From positions 131,501 through 191,500 of the forward strand of contig JAQGDQ010000286.1 in assembly GCA_030141605.1 (NCBI GenBank): a DNA stretch of 60,000 nt, in the 5' to 3' direction. Below are positions 22,791 to 34,472 of the stretch, one piece after another. Source of the stretch: Tubiluchus corallicola (taxonomy: Eukaryota > Priapulida > Priapulimorpha > Priapulimorphida > Tubiluchidae). The notes under the pieces were generated by a model. The model searched no databases. It saw only the letters and a program-made list of their open reading frames with translations, and had not been told where the DNA came from. Every line of letters starts with the position of its first letter. The first letter of the stretch is position 1. The translations under genes and the position numbers were made by a program.

Positions 22791-25239
22791 AGTTCTCATT
22801 TGCCTAAAACTGATTTACAAAACAAGAAAAATTTGACAGGTTACAAATACATATAAATATAATTATATAAATAAAGCTAATTTAAGGAAGCAATTATGAA
22901 GCAATAACAATAGTATAATACAAACAGAGACTAGATATATTACTGTTTGTTTATAAACAGGAAATTAAATTTAATATCACATCATTCTTATGAACTTTAC
23001 ACAATTTGGTCATATATAAAATTCTTATTTACAAACCATAAACTCTAGCAGTACATTATTTGCAAGTCAGTATTTTTGCATATTCCATAATTATATCGAA
23101 TTACTTTTTACACATTTTGGCACACTGCCAAAATCCAACATTTAATGGCAGGGCTACTACTAATAGTAAATGGTAGTGGTGGCATTGTGGTAGTGGTGTA
23201 AAACATTGCAGGTAATCTACTGGACAAAATACTGAACTGGAGCAGCTTGTCAACCACTTTTGGACATAGCAGCCAAAAACAATGTGACAGAAAAAAGCAT
23301 TTAAAAATTTTCCACTATCCACTTACTATCAAGACTTAGCACTACTAAATCCACAGCAAATCAACATCGTAAACACATAGTGGACACTCAGCTATGCTAA
23401 CATGTTTCTGGATTATTATTAACGTTTAAAAGTTTGCTAGTTTAGGGATATTTTTAACTGTATGTTTTGATCACTTTTATTTTGATGAAAGAGGCTCCAC
23501 CAACATGATGGTGAACTCCCAGGTACAATCAGGTGCTATACATCCTCCACCAATGAGGCAAACAGCCAGAATCAGTATGACAGATGAATGAGTATTGAAC
23601 CCAGTCTCACGTTACTTATGTTTGGTTGCATTGTGTACTATATATAGATTTATATGGGGTACATAGTCACTTTCAGTGGGGTCAACCTTTGAGGGTCAAA
23701 GTAAGTCACCAAACAATGGTTTAGAAAGCTGTTAGTAATGACATTGGAACAGAAATTAGGGAGGTAGCACAATGCTTTAAGCAGGTGCATGATACTTTAC
23801 GTTAGCAGAACCTATTTAGTATTTTTTTAATTTTACATTATTTTTTCCTAATAAAAACCATAAGACATCATGTTTTCAGTAATACCAATGAAAAGATATC
23901 CTATACTCAACAATTTTTTTGATATGTTTTCTGTTATCAAGTATAAGTATGTTCTGAAGGAAGTAGAAACTGATGAGCACAACAATTACAAACAAAAAGA
24001 TGTGAAACAAGCTACAAAGAAAAATTGTAGACGTCAGGTAAACTAAAGACTGATAGACCGACTGTAAACTGACATATCATGCAAATGTGACAAGCCAAGG
24101 GCAAGAAAAACACAGGTTGGATGTTCATCATATATAATTTATATAACACAAAACTCAATATACATGTATATATAGTGAGTAGGAAAAAAGACGTGCTACA
24201 TAACCTTAAAAACACCTGATGAACAAAGAAATGGAAGAATAAAAACAGCTGCAATGTGCTGCTCCAATTAAAAGATTAATCTACAAGGCCTTGATGATCC
24301 AACAAAGACAATAAAAGAATTTCTTACTGCCACATTCAATGCATTAGACAAAAGTTAAAGCTGTAAAGGCCAATTCGTTTCTGGCAGGAAAAGTAGCTTT
24401 TCTCGAGTAAGCCAATAGAATTTTCTTAAGAATATGGTCAATGATTGGCATACCTTCATTAAGAACAACTAAAGAACAACTTTTTAGGTTAGGCAACGCC
24501 AAGCATTTTAACGACAAACAGACGTGATGAATATTCATTGGGTATCAATTATATCTTAATATGTAATTGTAATGGTGCTTTTGTCTAATAAATAAAATAA
24601 AAAAAATATGAATGTGTAAGAACTGGCAACCTACAGTATTTGCATAACCTATCAAACAGTAGCGCAGGCTTGGGGTTAACACTCGGGCATTAGTTGTACG
24701 TAAATATTATTATCAACACATATTGGCATGCTAAATAAAGTCTGAGAGAGCAAGCATACTGCGTAGTATAAAAGCAGATAATGCAAACTACATTCTAAAG
24801 AACCAGCTGTCAAAGTACCATATATGAACAGTCAGGGCAAGGTATGCACATAGCAAATCAGAATACAATAATTAAAAATTAAAAAACTAAACATTTGAAA
24901 GGTTTGAAAATGGTAGGAGAAGGTTTTGTAATCGCCAGAATGGTGAGCATTATAATCGTGAAGACCAAGACTAACAAATTTGTGAATGTGCGTTTACAAC
25001 TGTTTGTCGCAAGTGACTTTATCATTGGGCATGTCTGGCATACTACAGACACACTGTTGTCTAAAATTGTAAGAAATTTTCTCCTGTGTGACTTTTGGCA
25101 AACAAAAGTGCACGATTTGGAGAACACACTTCAGTAATGTACGTCAATACTCAAAATTTAAGATCAGCAAAACTAATTCACCCCACACTGACGCTGCACA
25201 AATAACCAATATTTTCTCTCATGAAACCATTTTCTCACA

Positions 25240-28200
25240 TTACCAGCAACAGGTTTTCTTCTCCTCAAGACCTCGTATAACTGGTGGATCAGCCAATATG
25301 AAACCTCGATGAGCAGAAAGCTCATGGCCACTCGTTTTCAAAATGTATTGCAGCAAAAATGTTATGCCTTTCTCTACAAAAATTAAGAACATTGAATCAA
25401 ACTTAGCTCTTAAAGCAAATTTTGTTTACTCCATACAAAATAGTTTCTTTAATTTGATTATATAAACTTTACCTTTCATATTAAAATCATTAACACATTA
25501 GCTACCTAATTATCACCTACACAGTGAAACAAAAACCCTAAGATATGAAGTTTAGTTGGAACTAATTGTAGTGTTTCAAGATACATACAAGTGAATAAAT
25601 AGATAAATCGCCAAAAACCGTAACAAACTTTTACTCTACAACAGATTTTGCTAAAGTAAGCAAACTACCACAGCAAATGCACACAGGATTTTTTTGCCTA
25701 AGTCCATTTCACATAAGTAGTCTTGGCTTTAATGACTCCGAGGAGTTCATCAATAATGTAAGTTTATAAATCTTGGTATCTATGCCAAAGTGAACTTAAA
25801 ATTGGATGGCATGGGCTTTTGTGAGCCGTTAACGTGAAACGTGACCCACTGATTAGTAGCAAAAAACCAGTTGAGGAACAATGATATATTGAAATAAACG
25901 CTAATACTACACAATAAGTAATTACAATTCAAACTAATCTTTTACAGTAATATACAAATTCTGATACAGGTTTTACACCTATATTAAAATGCTACAAACC
26001 AATGTTTATATCTTCCTTAGCTGATGTACGAAACCAACCAATCATACTTTGAGTTTTGCAGAATTTGTCCATTTTTTCCGTGTCTAAATCATTCATTTCT
26101 AAATCACACTGTAAATATTACAAAACACTAAACATTCTTAAAGGTCAAATTCATCATAAAAACAAGTTTTCTTTAGTAAAAGGAGCTTACCTTAATTTAA
26201 AATCTGACGCTAATTTTATTAAATTTCATGACTTCCTTTCTAATGAAATCGGGCCTTGAAAATGCATTTCCCCCCAAAAAGCATTTGTTCAGTTTTCTCA
26301 TGAAACTTAGGAAAATCTCAGGCTAAACAACTGTGCTAGCAACTGCTTCCTTGGATACTGCGTTGTTCCTGTGACGCTGAATTTGTAAACAATCTACACA
26401 GCGAAATGTGTTAACCAAATGCCAACACTGCCGTAACTACCCGTATTTTACTGATGTCATCTAAAAAAACCGAGAAATGGAGTTCCAGACTTTCTTCGGA
26501 AATGACACTTTCACACCCGACTTCCTCTTATATAAACCACCAAAATACAGGGTATATTTAAAATTGCTAGTTTATAGAATATTTATTTATCAGTTCATTC
26601 AGGTGACCCAAAAAAAACTTCACTTACAAGTCCAATAACTTCAAAAATTTGAAAGGAGCAAGAAAGATGTTTTTGGCACATTAACTCAAAAACCTAAACA
26701 TTGAAAAAAGTGAATATAATTGGTCATTCAGAGTGATAAACTTTTAGTGAAACTTTATTGGTAAGTTGCTTCAGCAGTTTCATACAGTCAAACTCTGTTA
26801 TACTACCCCCCACCCAAAAATGCAAAGCTGACTTTACGGCCAAATTTTTCATTAAAACAAAATGTCTATATTCGCACAGATATGTATTACCGCACCTCAT
26901 TACAATGTCAAACTCCCTATGACCCATAACACCAACTTTTTTGTGGTGTCACAGTAGGTATAAAGAGGTTTGACTGCATATAAACACAAATTCATGTACA
27001 TCCAGCATAAAAAATTAAAAATCTAACAGTTCTTTTCTTAACTTACCTTATTAGCAAAGAGTAATATTGGCACATGACTCCCATTAGGCAAAAATACTTT
27101 ATTCCTCACATCACTGCACCACTAAAGTTCATGAAGTAGACGATAAGACAAATAAATTAATAAGAGCAACATTAACTTAGTTAGAATGTATGTACAGAAG
27201 TTGATTTTGAAGAATTACAGATAGTCGTCTATTTACTACCACAATATGTTCAGGCAGATTGGTGAAATATACGCAAGTCGGACCGGTATATTCTAGCGGT
27301 ATTCGAAGCAAAATCAAAAATTGAGAAATGTGTGGCAGAAATTAAATTTTGAATGACTACTTGCAACTACCTAGCTTTAAATGCAAATAAAACTGAGTTA
27401 CTATTAATTGGCACCTGGGCAACTAAAAAAAATGACTAATTTCAGTATTGCAGTTCAAGGCACTACTACTTCACCCTCACGCTCAGCAGCAACAAGAAAC
27501 TTGGGCTGTCGTTTTGATACTAATTTATTATTTGACAAACATGTGACAAAGTTGCCTTTTTCCATCTCAAAAACATCAGTAAAGCAAAATATTTTTTAGA
27601 CTGAGGTACCACCAAGTAGTTGGTGCACACATTTGTTACAACCCGCCTAGATTATTGCAATTCTCTTCTCTTTGGTATGCAGGCTTGCTACCTTGATAAG
27701 ATGCTACAAAATACTGCAGCTCGCGCTGTAACCAAAACAAACAAATTTGATCATATAACACCAACTTTGTTTGATCTTCACTGGCTTCCAATTAAAAACA
27801 GGATAGATTTTAAAATATTACTGCCGCTTATAAATGTGTGCATCAGGTGGCTCCCTGTTATATTCATGAGTTAATTTCATTGTATATTCCACAATGTAGT
27901 TTGCACTTAACAAATTCAATTAACTTGGTCCAACCTAGAATAAAGCTAGTCACCTGTGGAGGACGGTCATTCGCATCTCCTCAATTGTGGAATCAAACAC
28001 CTATTCACATAATGCAGTCAGAGTACCTATCTATTTTTAAAACATGCCTCAAAACCTTTCAAAAATTCTTTTAACGTGTAATTACATAATCAAATTAATT
28101 TAAATTGGATTTCCATTATGTCTTGCATTTTACCTGGAGAATCATATTGTATGTATTACTGAACTATGCTTTTTCATCTTTATTGTACTGTATTACTTTT

Positions 28201-31200
28201 AAGTTCATTATAATGAATTTTTACCCACACTTGTTATCTATCTTTGACTATAAAATCCTAGAGTATTTTGTGGATTCGAGGCAAAAAAATTATTACTATT
28301 ATTATTAAGCCTATAAAGAACTCACACAACTCCTAGCATGCACGAAAAATTGCCATACAATACTTTTGTCAGCTTACATCAATATTACTTAGTCCTTACC
28401 TGTGATATGGAATTAAAGGTTTCTGGTCTTGTGATGTCAAAAACTATAATAGCACCAACACTGTAAAACAGACAAATGAAACAGTTAGTGATGCTTGAAA
28501 AGCTTACCTTGAAATTCTATATCATTTGTATATAATCTTACTGTAAGCAAAATATGAGTAAACTGTAATTCATATTATGAGTAGAGTTGTAAAAATGTTA
28601 AAATCTGAGCTATTGCCCTTTCTATCTGAAGCAGCCATGTTAGCAGTCAGTCAGTTGCTAATTTTACTAGTAAATTTACGTCTTGAAAATGTCCACGAAA
28701 TGTTGGCAAAAACAACAGAAGGTTCGAATCTTGGTATATTTTTCCATTTTCTCTTCCTTTTCATATCAACCATAAGAGTTGTTAACTTAATAACTACATT
28801 AAGTATCTTCATAACTACTTACATTTATTAATATAACCCCTAAATCTTTATGACACATGCCCACTCCTAAGTGTTTTAAATTCAGAATTTGTGCTTCTGA
28901 GTCCAATTAAACAAGATTATTCACAAAACTCTGTTTCTTATATTGTCTGCTTTATTAAAAACTTCCCCATCTTTGACCAAGCACAGCAACAAACACATGC
29001 CAGCTCAACAGTCAGGCAAATGTAAGAAATTAAATGATTTAAATCAGTGAACCAAATCACGGCATTAAAGTAAAAATAAAAATAGACTTACGCATATTTG
29101 TAGTAAACTCTGGTCATGTGACCAAATCTTTCATGGCCAGCAATATCCCTAAAAATAAACATTGTAATAAAAATAAAACACTGTAACAGTATAATCAAAC
29201 TTATAAATGCAGAAAACTTTAAAGATTTAATTTAATATCCAAGCATCAAGATTTGCAAGGGTAAATACTGACTTTAATGTACCATCAATTAAAAAGAACA
29301 AAATTAATTAACAAAACAGCTCTAATTAATCAACCAATTAACAAACTGGCATATTTTTAGCCAAGAACGTCCTAGCAAATCATCCTACCAAATTCAATTC
29401 AATTAGATCACGGGCGATATGCAATTTAAATGAATATAAAATTAATGAATGCCCTTTAATTAATTAACTAATTAATAAATTCCTACAATTTTTTTTGTTT
29501 TGAACTAAGGAGATCCCAGCTAATCATCTTGCCAAAATTCAACAGATCTGATCATAGGAAGATGCAATTTAAATAAAATCAAAATTAATTAATTAAACAG
29601 TTATTACTAATTAACTTATTAACGAATTGTACCAAATTATTTTGACTTGAGCCAAAGACATCCAATCTAATAACCACACCAAATTTCAACTAAACTAGGT
29701 AAATACTTTTGGTTTTATTTCAATCATTTGGAGTTAAAAAGTTGAAAAAGGTCTGACAGACAGAGTGAATAACCAGACTTTTTCTAAGAAATGGGGCTAT
29801 GCTCATGAAATTACCAAGTGATCACAACTTTACTTTAGTTTTTTTTTACTGCAGTTTTGTAGTTTAATGTAATAATCATAATGCATAATAGATTGTGAAC
29901 ACACGTATGTCTATTGAGTTTCATATGGTAATCTTAAATAAAACTTAACAGTATTCATATCTTGCACACATTCTGTGATGTCTATTAGAAGTATGCAAAG
30001 TTTCCTTGTCTTACCATAACTGCAACGTAATACGAGTATTTTCATTCCACTGCAGAGTCCGCAATGCAAAATCAACACCAAGAGTCAGTTTATAATTGCT
30101 GCTAAATGTGCCTACCAAAAATAGAAATAAATGATGTATACTTAGTATACATATTTATATACATTAAACACTCAACATAACAAACTAATTGGGAGGAAAG
30201 TGGTCTGTAATAACCAGTAGTCCATAATAATGTAATGAGACCTATAAAGTACGTGTTATTGGAGCACACAAACCAGTAAAGATATTCAAGTTGAAGGCAC
30301 AATATAAACATACCTGTATTGAATGAAACAATATATAGGAATGTAAACAAATATTAGTACACCAAGAATTGCTTTATAACAGATCCTGATCTGGCCACAC
30401 GCCATCACTATGCCAACATAACCAAAAAGCAGAAGATCTGTTTAGAGAAAGTTCTAATAATGTAGTACTGTTGTTGGCAGAAGTTGACTTGAAATTCAGC
30501 CATTCATGATTATTCATAGATGATTTGCAAAGTTTCACAAATCAAAACCCAGAATATGTGACATGCTGCAATACATTGGCCACCCAAACCCTTCGTTATA
30601 ACTTTTAAAAGTCAGCTAATTTTTTTGTTCACTAGGGCTTACAATAAGCAGAATTTACAACACAGATGTTCTGCAAATAAGGCAGCTAATACAAATGGAA
30701 TAATAGATGTAATTACATGCCATTTTGAAACCTTCACACAGATGAGTTGGTAATTACATTATACTAGCAAGTATAGTGACATACCTTTCGTGTATCTTTT
30801 TATGATGGCGGTTTTACCTAAAATATAACAAAACTCAATTTCACTTCAATTCATTTGTCTCATTTACACAATATAATAATATACAATATTTAATTATGAA
30901 TAATACTACACTGAGACAAGGTGACGAAAGTCCAAGAGGTCACCTGGCAGCCATCCTTATTTATACGACATTAATATTAGTTTTACTAATTGTATGACAC
31001 AAAGGTGTATGTAAAAAATGAAGCAGTACATATCTGAGATGATGTGTCAGTTACATGGATGTACAGAAAGCCATATATTTCCATTCATTATTGGCACAAA
31101 TTGATAAGGTTACTAATTTTATGAGCGTATGAAATAATTACAGGTATAGATTCGCATAGATTATCATAACTTGGTGGTTACCCACATACCCATACGAATG

Positions 31201-32334
31201 TAGGTAAAAATGGCACAGGAAAAATGGCATGCAGTAAAAATATGGCACAGATGGAAATCTAGGTAAAAATGACACTGGAAAAATGGCACAAGAACAAATG
31301 GCACGGTAAAACGCTGTCTATGAACTTTGCTTATTAATGTGTATAGCCTTATAAGATGATTTGGTATGTAAACACGTATATATTTCTCAGTCTATTACCA
31401 TCGACAAAATTAACGGTTAAAAAGGTAGCTAAATGCTATGTGGAACATTTGTGCATTATTGATTATAAATCTATTTAATAAGCAAATATTTTGTGAGACG
31501 TTTGCTAGTCTATACAATACCAATACAGGCACATTTTTATATATTTACTCGTTTACCTTTGTTTTAATTTTTTAATCAAAAGAATCAGACAAATAGAATT
31601 AGGATTGTACGGCTTTGCCAAATATCTACTTCCTACTGAGCTCATTCTAGTTTTATTATAGAAACCAATTGCAGTAATATAATGCATTTGCCATTATTCC
31701 TACTTTTCCATATATGCCCTTTTTACCGTGCCGTTGTTTCTCTACCACTTTTACCTACTTTTCCATTTGTGCCATTTTTTCCTGTACCACTTTTATCGCG
31801 TCATTTTTTCCTGTGCCATTTTTACCGTGCACCACCACTACAGTACCTTTCCTGGTAGTCCGGACAACTCCCGGTGAAAAAAACATTGGCTATGGCAGAG
31901 CAAAGACTAGTTAAATCATATACATCATTGACCACCATTCATTTAATGTGCAATTTTTGTACATGTATGACAAGTACACAGACACACCAAAAGATAGTAG
32001 GCTATTTAATAACACATTATTAAATCATTAACTATTACAAATGTAGCAAACTGTATAGCACAGGAGGATTGGACAGAAATCCTGCCACATTGCGATACCT
32101 TCCTGTTAGACTGATCCGTCATGATAAACCTGTATTTTGCTACGCAGTGTTCATCTAGAGTTCTAGACGCACAAAATGTTTAGACGCGCAAAATGTGTGA
32201 ACATTTGTGTGAAAATGTGTGAATAAAAGTGAACTGCACTTGCCTACAGCAACATCTCCTATAACAATTATTTTCGAATTAAACTCCCGTAGTTCATGCG
32301 TGTGGTTCAAAAAGGTTTGTTCGTCCACTTCCAT
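25240..32334 (-). CDS. RAB32: RAB32/RAB38-family small GTPase with switch II Gln-to-His
   Basis: Eight exons, 32334-32244, 30817-30785, 30111-30015, 29148-29092, 28460-28400, 27121-27047, 26108-26000 and 25373-25240, join in phase to give 218 aa. Guanine-nucleotide motifs are P-loop GDVAVGKT (26-33), switch I Thr51 in KLTLGVDFALRTLQW, WDIAG (74-78), NKCD (137-140) and TSAK (166-169). Rab32/38 hallmarks are GVDFAL, GHMTRVYYKYAVGAIIVFD and KVFLPNGSHVPILLFANKCD. The C-terminus KKTCCW can act as a geranylgeranylation site of CCX type; vertebrate RAB32 ends in CC. Rab32 acts on lysosome-related organelles and mitochondria-ER contacts. The usual catalytic Gln of AGQERFG is His79 (AGHERFG). Exon 2 is only 33 nt, and intron 1 has a GC donor. 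Confidence 0.95.
27350..28310 (+). mobile_element. CR1/L2-like LINE ORF2 3' fragment inside RAB32 intron 5
   Basis: Frames on the plus strand give LALNANKTELLLIGTW, FVTTRLDYCNSLLFGM, DKMLQNTAARAVTKTNKFDH, ITPTLFDLHWLPIKNRIDFK, and a final GGRSFASPQLWNQTPIHIMQ ... FKTCLKTFQKFF. These are the classic C-terminal reverse transcriptase blocks of CR1/L2-type non-LTR elements. Several frame changes and stops show it is dead. An ATT-rich tail (about 28287-28306) may be its 3' end. It is antisense to RAB32. The 5' limit is uncertain. Confidence 0.85.
29290..29710. repeat. AT-rich diverged tandem array, about three units of 130 bp, in RAB32 intron 3
   Basis: Three successive blocks share the order: attaa-rich stretch, tttgact/ttttga gagcc-type core, aatcatcctaccaaattcaa / aatcatcttgccaaaattca / aataaccacaccaaatttca, then gcaatttaaat and an aattaattaa-rich end. 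Unit length and borders are approximate. Confidence 0.6.
31200..31830. mobile_element. Foldback-like element with internally repetitive inverted arms, in RAB32 intron 1
   Basis: The left arm (31200-31311) consists of repeated modules such as taggtaaaaatggcacagga and aaaatggcac. The right arm (31691-31830) consists of the reverse complement of the same modules (ctacttttcc, gtgccattttt, ttcctgtgcc, taccgtgc). The 380-bp middle is unrelated AT-rich DNA. Long inverted arms made of short tandem modules are the structure of foldback-type transposable elements. No target-site duplication could be confirmed and no ORF was found. Confidence 0.6.
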
Positions 32335-32867
32335 CTTTTCCGGTCACACATCCTGACGAGAATAATGAACGTTTATCTGATATATCCACACTCATAATGA
32401 TTGTTTGCCATGATACAATTAAGCGACTACGTCTGACTTCGATGAATTGCGACTTTAAACGCAGCGCGATTACGAAAATATTAAAAACGTAATGTACGCT
32501 GTTTGATATTGGTAAGCACAGGCTGTCTGATAAGCACAAGACCGCTGTCTAGGTACTGCGTAATGTATACATGTATACAAGAACCTCCCACGCGACTACG
32601 AGAGTCGTTTTTGTGCTGCCATCTACTCATTATTGAATAAACTAAAACATTAGACTAATCGCTCGTCGTTTTATGGGTGCAAGGCTTACTACGTTCACCC
32701 TCGGTCTTCAGAAGCCAATGGCTTTACTTTGCTTTACCCCCGGTCGTCAACAGCAAATAGGTGGATAAAATATGTACACAGAAAATCTGAAATGGTAATG
32801 ATCACTTAATAATAAACCATACTAACATAATTCCCAAAAATAATCAATTGTGGCTTGCGCTGTCGCA

Positions 32868-32946
32868 CAATATACTCTCCACTGCAATTCGAACCCGCGA
32901 CTTTCTGCTTTCCGGGCAGCTATGCTAACCATATACAGCACACAGG
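32868..32946 (-). repeat. tRNA-like repeat (tRNA-derived SINE head or tRNA pseudogene)
   Basis: On the minus strand, ATGGTTAGCATAGC resembles an internal A box and GCGGGTTCGAATTGC an internal B box, with tRNA-like spacing. The acceptor stem does not pair fully, so a functional tRNA is not supported. Confidence 0.5.
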
Positions 32947-33646
32947 CGTTCGACTTGTCAGACTCAGGAATTTACTCTGTAAACCATCAGAAGTCTATCA
33001 ATGGGGAATCATAGCCCAAACTGTTCATAAAGATTAAGTGCAAGATCAGTCCCGTAAACGCAGTAAAGCTATACTGAATTAAAGACCGTTTAGACGAGGA
33101 TCCCCGATGGTTTGTCATGAAAGTGAGTGAGTAATATACTTTCTCGATAGTCTAAACACGTGTGAATAACATATTTGCCTGATGCCAATGAAATTCAATT
33201 TGCATTAATCTAGAGTGACACGACGTTAACGTACGCATCCTCGATGACTTTCCTGATTAGATCAGAGGCTCGAACTTTCTGCACGTGTTGCAGCGCTTTA
33301 TTTTCTAAAGGGAAATCCTAGTAGTATGTACACACGACACCCCACTAAGGTATGTGACATGCAAAAATAGCAACTTTTTGTGTGACTTACTTAGAAAGTC
33401 GAGTCTTTAGTAAGTCTAATTGTGCTCCACCTGAACTCGAATACAAAACCTATCTACTCCAATTATTGCGGTTTGTTCAACGTAACACACATGTAAGGGA
33501 GATATTCGAAAATTTTCCTAACTCGTGGCTAAAGCTTCCATAACCACAGTCACTCCAGCAGTAAATTGGTTGGTAGAATGGTAGACTGGAGAATGCATGA
33601 AGGCATTCGAAGCGCGTTCAACGATCACTCAAGCCAATCAATGCGT

Positions 33647-33661
33647 GTTGTTATGGACAAC
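33647..33661. promoter_or_regulatory. X-box (RFX-type) motif upstream of the DUF4537 gene
   Basis: GTTGTT-ATG-GACAAC fits the RFX consensus RYYNYY-N(1-3)-RRNRAC and is an imperfect palindrome. It lies 142 bp upstream of the ATG at 33803, within the distance range usual for ciliary-gene X-boxes. Confidence 0.55.
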
Positions 33662-33802
33662 GCTCCTAGCAAATCAGCTGCAATACTCAACCCAATATGC
33701 AGCATCCATGGGGATAAATACACAAACATAAAACATTGTACTTGTATTGATAAAGACAGAGGATATAAAAATAATTATTAAACGTCATATACTTTAGTAT
33801 CA

Positions 33803-34437
33803 ATGTCAGAATCTGTAAATCGTTGGATTGGTAAAAATAAAATTAATGAAAATAATAAAACTAGTTATGCAATGGCAATCAATGAAGTTAATGATGGCGC
33901 CATTGTGCAAAGACAAACTGGTTATGGCAACAGTAATAGTGCTGATTTTGACATGAATGTCTCGCCTGTGAATGACATCAACAGTGGTTTAGAACAACAA
34001 GTAGTTCTGGCCAGGAAACCTAACACTGGATGTTTTTACCCTGGAATCACATTAAAAATGGTAAGTTATACATAATGTGCTTACAAAGCTAGTGTGATAC
34101 CGATGTGTGATGAGCCATTTTTGACATTATGATATTTGCCTTGTTTATTTAATAATGTCACTAACAGCATTTGGTCAATTTTTATATGTAACAATTACTG
34201 AAGTAGACCTAAGTCATTTTTCAAAAAAAGAAGCAAATAATTAGAGCACAGTCAATGTTATTTTCTTTTTGAAACTCACAGAGACTTTTTGGAAATAAAA
34301 ATATTATCAGTAGCTCGCCTCTTAACGCACTGTAATATACACAGCCTGTATAGTGTATACATACAGTGTAACCTGGTATTGTTGCGATTGTTTACACATA
34401 AATGGTCACATTTTTACGTAAAACTTTCTTATTTATA

Positions 34438-34472
<35 letters not shown>

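Larger units (their letters stand above)
18895..25239. other. 6.3-kb gene-poor spacer between two convergent genes
   Basis: The F-box gene (plus) and RAB32 (minus) converge here, so both 3' UTRs lie inside. Candidate polyadenylation signals follow the F-box gene at 19742 and 20197. The region contains a tandem duplication at 20732-20993 and dispersed repeats at 21700-22040 and 22600-22790. A small GC-richer patch near 22140-22250 is discussed as a finding. Open frames at 24879-25137 exist on both strands at once and look like chance. Confidence 0.5.
32335..33802. promoter_or_regulatory. Divergent intergenic region between RAB32 and the DUF4537 gene
   Basis: RAB32 (minus) and the DUF4537 gene (plus) start head to head, 1.47 kb apart. 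The region holds a tRNA-like repeat at 32868-32946 and an X-box-like motif at 33647-33661. An open frame at 33566-33781 lies in frame with the DUF4537 ATG but is closed by TAA at 33779, so it is treated as 5' flank. Confidence 0.5.

Noticed and set aside
24879-25137. 80-residue open frames on both strands at the same place
   Set aside because: Overlapping antisense frames of equal length with no family motif suggest chance; no splice partner was found.
33566-33781. Open frame upstream of and in frame with the DUF4537 start
   Set aside because: It ends with TAA at 33779-33781 before the ATG at 33803, and the X-box lies inside it, so it is promoter sequence.
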